NCBI GenBank assembly: GCA_964640525.1
Contig: CAZXGS010000051.1
Location: 1 to 22,140 of the forward strand
Reading direction: 5' to 3'
Length of the DNA stretch: 22,140 nt
Origin: SZAS-103 sp964640525
GTDB taxonomy: Bacteria; Pseudomonadota; Gammaproteobacteria; Xanthomonadales; Xanthomonadaceae
In this document: positions 1 to 4,844 of the stretch, in pieces
How the letters are laid out: every line of letters begins with the position of its first letter
How positions within the stretch are numbered: the first letter of the stretch is position 1
Made by a program: the position numbers and the translations under genes
The notes under the pieces: generated by a model
Databases searched by the model: none
What the model was told of the DNA's origin: nothing
What the model saw: the letters and a program-made list of their open reading frames with translations, nothing else

Positions 1-17
1 ATTCGAATACGGACACC

Positions 18-731
18 ATGGCCAAAGTCTCCCATTTGTTGCCACATGCCTTGCTGCGCCCGCTGGTATCGTCCGAGCTGGCACCCGACGCGGCCACGCT
101 CGAGCGATTCCTCGGCTACTGCCACCGCCGGCGCTATCCGAATCGCACCGACGTGTTCCGCCCCGGCGATCCTGCCGATACGCTGCACTACGTCGTCAGC
201 GGCACGCTGTCGATCATCAGCGAAGAAGCCGATGGCCGCGAGTTGGTGCTCTCGTACCTCAACCCGGGCGACTTCATCGGCGAGCTGGGCCTGTTCGTGA
301 AGACCGACCACCGCGAGGTGCTGTTGCGCACGCGCAGCCAGGTCGAAGTTGCCGAGATCAGCTACGAGCGCCTGCTGGCGCTGTTCCACGGCCCGCTGGC
401 GATCGAATGCCCGCGCCTGATGTACGCGATCGCCTCGCAGCTGGCCAAACGCCTGCTCGACACCAGCCGCAAGGCCAGCCGGCTGGCCTTCATGGACGTG
501 TCCGGTCGCATCCTGCGCACCTTGCTCGATCTGTGCGAAGAGCCCGAAGCGCTCAGCCACCCGGAAGGCACCCAGATCCGCGTCTCCCGGCAGGAGTTGG
601 CGCGCATCTCCGGCTGCTCGCGCGAGATGGCCGGGCGCGTGCTCAAGCAGATGCAGGCCGACAAGCTGCTGCACGCCCGCGGCAAGACGGTGGTGATCTA
701 TCGCGCCACCCGCGAGGGTGCGGCGGATTGA
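18..731 (+). CDS. clp: Clp-type CRP/FNR global transcription regulator
   Basis: A 237-residue cAMP-receptor-like regulator. Residues about 30-140 form the cyclic-nucleotide-binding beta-barrel (RPGDPADTLHYVVSG, then GELGLF at 88-93). Residues about 185-228 form a winged helix with the recognition segment SRQELARISGCSREMAGRVLK. Alignment from memory to Xanthomonas Clp is strong across the whole length. In that family Clp binds DNA without cAMP, is inhibited by c-di-GMP, and controls virulence, exoenzyme and surface-polysaccharide genes. The Glu linked to the cAMP-independent active state (E99 in Xanthomonas) is E100 here. Of four reported c-di-GMP contacts, R154, R166 and D170 match R155, R167 and D171, but D70 aligns with A71. 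The ATG lies only 17 bases from the window edge, so the promoter is not visible; the bases before it (ACGGACACC) are a weak ribosome site. An ATG further upstream cannot be excluded. Confidence 0.93.
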   Translation: MAKVSHLLPHALLRPLVSSELAPDAATLERFLGYCHRRRYPNRTDVFRPGDPADTLHYVVSGTLSIISEEADGRELVLSYLNPGDFIGELGLFVKTDHREVLLRTRSQVEVAEISYERLLALFHGPLAIECPRLMYAIASQLAKRLLDTSRKASRLAFMDVSGRILRTLLDLCEEPEALSHPEGTQIRVSRQELARISGCSREMAGRVLKQMQADKLLHARGKTVVIYRATREGAAD

Positions 732-740
732 TCGCGGACG

Positions 741-768
741 CGGGAATCGGGAATCGGGAATCGGGACT
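741..768. repeat. Tandem heptamer repeat, (CGGGAAT)3 CGGGACT
   Basis: Three perfect CGGGAAT units followed by a fourth ending in CT, starting ten bases after the clp stop codon. Two more units occur at 834-851 and a longer run at 3645-3692. This heptamer is a dispersed intergenic repeat in Xanthomonadales genomes; no function can be read from it. Confidence 0.85.
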
Positions 769-801
769 GCGAAGGCAGGATGCCGAAGCGAACGGCGAAG
801 C

Positions 802-820
802 CGGCCCGAAGGGCGGGCCG
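802..820. terminator. GC-rich hairpin after clp (possible terminator, no T tract)
   Basis: Perfect 7-bp stem CGGCCCG / CGGGCCG with loop AAGGG, about 70 bases after the clp stop. No run of T follows on either side, so an intrinsic terminator is not proven. It lies between two heptamer-repeat clusters and may simply be part of the same intergenic repeat unit. Confidence 0.35.
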
Positions 821-833
821 CTGATGCGGCCCG

Positions 834-851
834 TAATCGGGAATCGGGAAC
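834..851. repeat. Second short cluster of the CGGGAAT heptamer
   Basis: About two units of the same heptamer as at 741-768, directly after the hairpin at 802-820. The rest of the gap up to the acetyltransferase start at 911 is C-rich (852-910), with no gene or clear promoter visible. Confidence 0.7.
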
Positions 852-910
852 AGCCTACCACCCACTGACTACCTTTCTGCCCGTCCCCTGTCCCCTGCCC
901 TCCGAACCCC

Positions 911-1366
911 GTGCCCCGTCGCTCGCATCCGCTGATCCATATCCGCAGCGCCCGCCACGGCGACGCCAACGATGTCGCGACTTTGCTTGGCGTGCTCGGC
1001 TATCCCTGCACACCCGATGAGGCGCTTGCGCGGATGCGCGCCGTTGCCGCCGAGGCCGATCAGGCGCTGCTGATCGCCGAACGCGGCGGCATGCTTTGCG
1101 GCCTGTTGGCGCTCGATGCGATGTATTACCTGCCGCTGGGCGCCCGCACCTGCCGCATCACCGCACTGGTGATCACGCCTGCACATCAGGGCGAGGGCAT
1201 CGGCCACGAGTTGCTGCAAGCCGCCGAATCCTGGGCGCGGCAGGCCGGCGCGATCCGCATCGAAGTGACCAGCGCCGTCCATCGCGCGCACGCGCACATG
1301 TTCTATCGCGCCTGTGGCTACGACGATCGTGCGATCCGCTTCGTCAAGCATCTCGGCGACGCCTGA
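911..1366 (+). CDS. GNAT family N-acetyltransferase
   Basis: A 151-residue single-domain GNAT protein. The acetyl-CoA binding motif A is ITALVITPAHQGEGIGHELL (about 87-106), including the Q-x-x-G-x-G signature. It is followed by the helix ESWARQAG and the strand IRIEVTS. The C-terminal FYRACGYD segment corresponds to motif B, where the family has the Tyr close to the cofactor thiol. The substrate cannot be predicted. The start is GTG at 911; no in-frame ATG lies near the N terminus and the IRSARHGDA strand begins almost at once, so GTG is the best choice. The gene runs toward trpC with only three bases between the two stop codons, so no separate terminator fits. Confidence 0.85.
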   Translation: MPRRSHPLIHIRSARHGDANDVATLLGVLGYPCTPDEALARMRAVAAEADQALLIAERGGMLCGLLALDAMYYLPLGARTCRITALVITPAHQGEGIGHELLQAAESWARQAGAIRIEVTSAVHRAHAHMFYRACGYDDRAIRFVKHLGDA

Positions 1367-1369
1367 ACT

Positions 1370-2206
1370 TCAGCGCGCGAATAATTCTCGCAACGCCGCG
1401 CCCGGATCGGGCGCACGCATGAACGCCTCACCGACGAGGAAGGCGTGCACGCCGGCACCGCGCAGGCGCGCCACTTCGGCGCGGGTGGCGATGCCGCTTT
1501 CGCTGACGAGGATGCGATCACCCGGCACGCTGGCTCGCAACGCTAGCGTGGTGTCGAGCGACACCTCGAAACTGCGCAGGTTGCGATTGTTGACGCCGAG
1601 CAGGCGTTGCGACGCGGGACATGACAGCGCCGCGGTCGTCGCCGACAGCCGCGTTTCGAGTGCCAGCGCGCGACGCATCTCGTCGCCATCGTGGGTTTCG
1701 ATCAGCACATCCAGCCCGAGGTTGGCCGCGAGCTGCGCCAAGTCCTGCAAACGCGCATCGTCGAGCGCAGCGACGATCAACAAGATGCAGTCGGCACCGA
1801 GCACGCGCGCTTCGTAAACCTGATACGCATCGATCACGAAATCCTTGCGCAGCACCGGCAACGCGCAGGCGGCGCGCGCCTGCCGCAGATAGTCGTCGGC
1901 GCCCTGGAAGAAATCGACATCGGTCAGCACCGACAGGCAGGCCGCACCGCCGGCTTCATAGCTGCGCGCGATCGCGGCCGGGTCGAATTCGGCGCGGATC
2001 ACGCCCTGGCTCGGGCTGGCCTTCTTGATTTCGGCGATCACCGCCGCCTCGCCGCGGGCGATGCGCGCGGCGATCGCGGCAGCGAAACCACGCGGCGGCG
2101 GCAGGTCGCGGCAGCGCGCGATCAACTCGCTGCGTGGTTGTCGCGACGCGCGTTCGGCCACTTCCTCGGCCTTGCGGGCGAGGATGCGCTGCAGGATGTC
2201 GGTCAT
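1370..2206 (-). CDS. trpC: Indole-3-glycerol phosphate synthase
   Basis: A 278-residue TIM-barrel enzyme that closes CdRP to indole-3-glycerol phosphate in tryptophan synthesis. Family residues are present: E59 and K61 in AEIKKASPS, K121 in RKDF, E170 in ETHD, N206/N207 in GVNNRNL and E236 in SESG. I start it at ATG 2206 (MTDILQRILARKAEEV, the usual N terminus) and not at the longer open frame from 2278. This ATG overlaps the stop codon of the preceding monooxygenase by one base (TGATG), implying translational coupling. Unusual: the spacing between E170 and N206 is about 15 residues longer than in enzymes I know, because of a Ser/Thr/Ala-rich insert (RLSATTAALSCPASQ, about 186-200). This is a loop insertion and the catalytic set is intact. 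Confidence 0.95.
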   Translation of the reverse strand: MTDILQRILARKAEEVAERASRQPRSELIARCRDLPPPRGFAAAIAARIARGEAAVIAEIKKASPSQGVIRAEFDPAAIARSYEAGGAACLSVLTDVDFFQGADDYLRQARAACALPVLRKDFVIDAYQVYEARVLGADCILLIVAALDDARLQDLAQLAANLGLDVLIETHDGDEMRRALALETRLSATTAALSCPASQRLLGVNNRNLRSFEVSLDTTLALRASVPGDRILVSESGIATRAEVARLRGAGVHAFLVGEAFMRAPDPGAALRELFAR

Positions 2207-2553
2207 CAGCGATCCGCGCGCGGGCCGGCGTAGGCGCGCTCGACCTTGGCCACGCGCAACTCGAAGTGCTCGTACCACTCCAGGCGGCCGCGCTTGCGCA
2301 CCTCGGCGTGTTCGGCGTTGCGTTTCCAGGCGGCGATCGCTTCCTCGCTGTCCCAGTAACTGACGGTAATGCCGAAACCGTCGGCACTGCGCGCCGATTC
2401 CACGCCGAGATAGCCCGGCTGCTGCGCCGCCAGCTCCAGCATGCGTTCGGACGCCTCGTAATAGCCAAGCGGATCGGCGTCGGTGCGTTGCGAGGCGAAG
2501 ATCACCGCGTAATACGGCGGATCGGGCGTGGTGGCGAAAGAAAGACTACTCAT
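2206..2553 (-). CDS. ABM-fold monooxygenase-like protein (antibiotic biosynthesis monooxygenase family)
   Basis: A 115-residue protein with a ferredoxin-like ABM-type sequence: strand YYAVIFASQ, helix YYEASERMLELAAQQPGYLGVES, strand GFGITVSYWDSEEAIAAWKRNAEH and terminal FELRVAKVERAY. Family members include heme-degrading monooxygenases (IsdG/HmoB/YqjZ-like) and cofactor-free oxygenases, but many are uncharacterised, so no substrate is claimed. A good ribosome site (GGGGAG, complement of 2559-2564) precedes the ATG. It sits inside the trp block: 45 bases after trpD and overlapping the trpC start by one base. The placement argues for co-expression with trpD and trpC but does not show a role in tryptophan synthesis. 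Confidence 0.82.
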   Translation of the reverse strand: MSSLSFATTPDPPYYAVIFASQRTDADPLGYYEASERMLELAAQQPGYLGVESARSADGFGITVSYWDSEEAIAAWKRNAEHAEVRKRGRLEWYEHFELRVAKVERAYAGPRADR

Positions 2554-2598
2554 CGCGGCTCCCCAGTCGTGATGGTTTGAGTGGTGGGCGCAAGCGTA

Positions 2599-3639
2599 TC
2601 AGGATGCGGCCGCCAACCGCCGCGTCGTTGCGACGAACGCGTCGAGCGTGGCGCGCGCTGCGCCGCTGGCGAGCACCTGACGCGCCAGCGCAATGCCCTG
2701 CGCGATATCGGCCACCGCATCGGCGGCATACAACGCGGCACCGGCGTTGAGCGCGACGATTTCGCGCGGCAGGCCGGGCTTGTTCGCCAGCGCATCGAGC
2801 AGCATCGCCTTGGATTCGACGGCATCGGCGACGCGCAGATTGCGGCTGGCCGCCATGGCGATGCCGAAATCCTCTGGATGCACCTCGTATTCGCGCACCT
2901 GCCCATCGCGCAACTCGGCCACTTGCGTCGCCGCGCCGAGCGAGATTTCGTCCATGCCATCGCGCCCCCACACCACCAGCGCATGCCGCGCGCCGAGGCG
3001 CTGCAACACGCGCGCCTGGATGCCGACAAGATCGGGATGGAACACGCCCATCAGGATGTTCGGCGCGCCGGCGGGATTGGCCAGCGGGCCGAGGATGTTG
3101 AACAGCGTGCGCACGCCCAGCTCCCCGCGAACGGCCGCCACGTTCTTCATCGCCGGATGGTGGTTGGGCGCGTACAGGAACGCCAGCCCGACCTCGCGCA
3201 AGCACTGCGCCACCTGCGCCGGCGCCAGATCGATGCGGGCACCGAGCGCTTCGAGCACATCGGCGCTGCCCGACTTCGACGACACGCTGCGGTTGCCGTG
3301 CTTGGCCACGCGCACGCCGGCGGCGGCAACCACGAACATGCTGGCGGTGGAAATGTTGAAGGTGTTGGAACCATCGCCGCCGGTACCGACGATGTCGATG
3401 AACGGCGTACCGTCGTCGGGCACCTCCACCTTTTCCGAGAACTCGCGCAACACGGACGCCGCGCCGGCGATCTCACCCACCGTTTCCTTCTTCACCCGCA
3501 GCCCGGCGAGGATCGCCGCCATCATCGTCGGCGAAACGTCGCCACGCATGATCTGGCGCATCAGCTCGACCATCTCGTCGTGGAATATTTCGCGATGCTC
3601 GATGACGCGCTGCAGGGCTTGCTGGGGGGTGATGGGCAT
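2599..3639 (-). CDS. trpD: Anthranilate phosphoribosyltransferase
   Basis: A 346-residue enzyme that transfers phosphoribose from PRPP to anthranilate. The N-terminal helical domain starts MPITPQQALQRVIEHREIFHDEM. The PRPP-binding loop GTGGDGSNTFNIST lies at about 85-98, followed by VAKHGNRSVSSKSGSADVLEALG, NHHPAMKNVAAVRGELGVRTLFNILGPLANP and the acidic VWGRDGMDEIS region. The length matches the family (about 340-350). An open frame continues upstream to 3819, but that part only translates the heptamer repeat and the palindromic element, so I start at ATG 3639. No good ribosome site is seen (CTCACCC before the ATG). trpG ends about 284 bases upstream, with a repeat-rich gap between, so trpD may need its own promoter. 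Confidence 0.95.
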   Translation of the reverse strand: MPITPQQALQRVIEHREIFHDEMVELMRQIMRGDVSPTMMAAILAGLRVKKETVGEIAGAASVLREFSEKVEVPDDGTPFIDIVGTGGDGSNTFNISTASMFVVAAAGVRVAKHGNRSVSSKSGSADVLEALGARIDLAPAQVAQCLREVGLAFLYAPNHHPAMKNVAAVRGELGVRTLFNILGPLANPAGAPNILMGVFHPDLVGIQARVLQRLGARHALVVWGRDGMDEISLGAATQVAELRDGQVREYEVHPEDFGIAMAASRNLRVADAVESKAMLLDALANKPGLPREIVALNAGAALYAADAVADIAQGIALARQVLASGAARATLDAFVATTRRLAAAS

Positions 3640-3644
3640 GGGTG

Positions 3645-3692
3645 AGAATCGGGGAATCGGGGAATCGGGAATCGGGAATCGGGAGTCGGGAC
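3645..3692. repeat. Run of the GGGAATC heptamer upstream of trpD
   Basis: About six units of the heptamer (GGGAATC with some 8-base GGGGAATC units), ending in variant units GGGAGTC and GGGACTC. It begins six bases before the trpD start codon, so it occupies the space where the ribosome site should be. Same repeat family as at 741-768. Confidence 0.85.
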
Positions 3693-3766
3693 TCCGGAAG
3701 CGGAACAGCGCGCCGGCCAGGGATGTTTCCACGAGCCCCTGGCCTCGCGCCGCTAGTCCCAGGTCT

Positions 3767-3926
3767 CTAGGGAAGGTCTGAACAACTTTGTTTTTGATCG
3801 TCATTCCCGCGGCTCTCAACAGCGAAGCTGGTCAAGCGGGAATCCAGTGTCTCTTATTTCAACAACATAGAGTCACTGGATCCCTGTCTTCGCAGGGATG
3901 ACAAGACTTATTCAGACCTTCCCTAG
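3767..3926. mobile_element. 160-bp palindromic MITE-like element between trpG and trpD
   Basis: The ends are perfect 16-bp inverted repeats: CTAGGGAAGGTCTGAA (3767-3782) and TTCAGACCTTCCCTAG (3911-3926). Inside are three more complementary pairs: ATTCCCGC/GCGGGAAT (3803-3810 with 3836-3843), ATCCAGTG/CACTGGAT (3842-3849 with 3874-3881) and ATCCCTG/CAGGGAT (3880-3886 with 3893-3899). It has no coding capacity. The outermost CTAG on each side is self-complementary, so it could be either part of the repeat or a 4-bp target duplication. The right end overlaps the trpG stop codon (3923-3925), so the element or its target site ends the protein. When transcribed it should fold into a strong multi-branched hairpin, which could weaken or regulate read-through from trpG to trpD. 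Confidence 0.8.
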
Positions 3927-4507
3927 TCCCGGCTCTCCAGAAAATTTCGCAACAACGCATGCCCGTGTTCGGTCAGGATCGACTCGGGATGGAACTGCAC
4001 ACCTTCGATGCGATGCTGACGATGACGCAAGCCCATGATCGCCTCGCGCGATCCATCCTCGTTGCATGTCCACGCCGTCACTTCCAGACAATCGGGCAGG
4101 CTGGCCTCGTCGACGATCAGCGAGTGATAGCGCGTGGCTTCGAACGGATCGGGCAAACCGGCGAACATGCCCTGCCCGCGATGGTGAACCTTCGAAGTCT
4201 TGCCATGCATGATCCGGCCGGCGCGCACGACTTTCGCCCCGAACGCCTGCCCGAGCGACTGGTGGCCCAGACACACGCCGAGGATCGGAATCCGCCCGCC
4301 GAGTTGTTGCAACACATCCAGCGACACTCCGGCATCGTCGGGCGTGCCCGGCCCCGGCGAGATCACGATATGCGTCGGCGCGAGCGCGGCGATGCCATCG
4401 ACATCCAGCGCATCGTTGCGCACCACCTTCACGTTCGCGCCGAGCTCGCCAAAATACTGCACGAGGTTGAAGGTGAAGCTGTCGTAGTTGTCGATCATCA
4501 GGAGCAT
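3923..4507 (-). CDS. trpG: Anthranilate synthase glutamine amidotransferase subunit
   Basis: A 194-residue class I glutamine amidotransferase that supplies ammonia to TrpE for anthranilate formation. The triad is visible: nucleophile C79 in GVCLGHQ, H173 and E175 in FHPES. The N terminus MLLMIDNYDSFTFNLVQYFGEL and the PGPGTP loop (51-56) are typical of TrpG/PabA. A dual role in folate synthesis (PabA) is possible if no other copy exists. The first seven codons are part of the 24-bp direct repeat that borders the island at 4485-13102, so everything upstream of the ATG is island DNA and not ancestral sequence. No convincing ribosome site precedes the ATG (ATAGACGCTAC). The stop codon lies in the terminal repeat of the palindromic element at 3767-3926. 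trpE is not in the window. Confidence 0.95.
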   Translation of the reverse strand: MLLMIDNYDSFTFNLVQYFGELGANVKVVRNDALDVDGIAALAPTHIVISPGPGTPDDAGVSLDVLQQLGGRIPILGVCLGHQSLGQAFGAKVVRAGRIMHGKTSKVHHRGQGMFAGLPDPFEATRYHSLIVDEASLPDCLEVTAWTCNEDGSREAIMGLRHRQHRIEGVQFHPESILTEHGHALLRNFLESRD

Positions 4508-4508
4508 G
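4485..4508. repeat. Left border direct repeat (att-like), overlapping trpG codons 1-7
   Basis: 24 bases, identical to 13079-13102 except one position (G versus C at a third codon base, both Leu). On the minus strand it reads ATG, Leu, Leu, Met, Ile, Asp, Asn, so the integrated island rebuilds the trpG start. A length of 24 bp fits a tyrosine-recombinase crossover repeat. Confidence 0.8.
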
Positions 4509-4559
4509 TAGCGTCTATATTGTTGTTTTATAAGGTATTATGCCGAGATAAACGCCAAG

Positions 4560-4578
4560 GATACCCGCGAAGATACCC
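4560..4578. repeat. Two GATACCC repeats (possible integrase arm sites)
   Basis: GATACCC at 4560-4566 and 4572-4578, 12 bp apart, same orientation. The same heptamer is found near the other border (12931-12937 inverted, 12957-12963 direct). Short repeats of this kind near both ends of an island are expected for arm-type integrase binding sites. Assignment is by position and repetition only. Confidence 0.45.
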
Positions 4579-4628
4579 CTATTTCTCTTAGATTCGGCAC
4601 CAAATCGTACTTAGATTGTCTCGTTCCG

Positions 4629-4657
4629 TGCGCAACTTGTCCCCGATGGACAGCGCA
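4629..4657. promoter_or_regulatory. Dyad TTGTCC-N4-TGGACA, left copy
   Basis: Inner palindrome TTGTCC CCGA TGGACA (4637-4652) inside outer arms TGCGC/GCGCA. A near copy with the same half-sites and a TTAA spacer lies at 13017-13032, preceded in both cases by CGCAACTT. The pairing of a two-fold symmetric site with each island end suggests a bound dimeric protein (repressor, excision factor or recombinase), unknown which. Confidence 0.45.
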
Positions 4658-4817
4658 AAGGCTCAAGGTGGCTCGCAAATGGTCGATGTTGTTGATGAAA
4701 ACTGGCTGATCACCATTCTGGCCAGCCAACGGATGCCACACCTGTCAGCGTTCGCGTCTCCGAGTGCCGTCAACAAGACTCCCGCTACTCGCATAGATTC
4801 CATTCCTGCTAGTCAAG

Positions 4818-4844
4818 CGCCACTCGGACTCAAGCAGAGTGGCG
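4818..4844 (-). terminator. Hairpin at the end of res (possible operon terminator)
   Basis: Perfect 8-bp stem CGCCACTC (4818-4825) / GAGTGGCG (4837-4844) with an 11-base loop containing the res stop codon. It is the only strong hairpin at the end of the operon. No T tract follows on the minus strand, so termination efficiency is uncertain. Confidence 0.4.

Larger units (their letters stand above)
4509..4829. other. Left island end, AT-rich, no supported gene
   Basis: About 320 bases between trpG and the end of res. Short open frames on both strands (such as 4538-4741 minus and 4616-4852 plus) show no recognisable domain, so I do not call them genes. The segment does contain the arm-like repeats at 4560-4578 and the dyad at 4629-4657. 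The first seven bases after the direct repeat, TAGCGTC (4509-4515), recur inverted as GACGCTA at 13068-13074 just inside the right border. Any promoter now used by trpG must lie here; AT-rich stretches such as TATAAA and CATAAT (minus strand, about 4520-4545) are possible but unproven -10 elements. Confidence 0.6.

Noticed and set aside
741..851. CRISPR-like array from the regular heptamers
   Set aside because: Units are 7 bp and directly abutting, with no spacers; a simple tandem repeat. No CRISPR array or tRNA was recognised anywhere in the window.
3640..3819. N-terminal extension of TrpD
   Set aside because: The extra 60 residues only translate the heptamer repeat (SPDSRFPIPDS) and the palindromic element.
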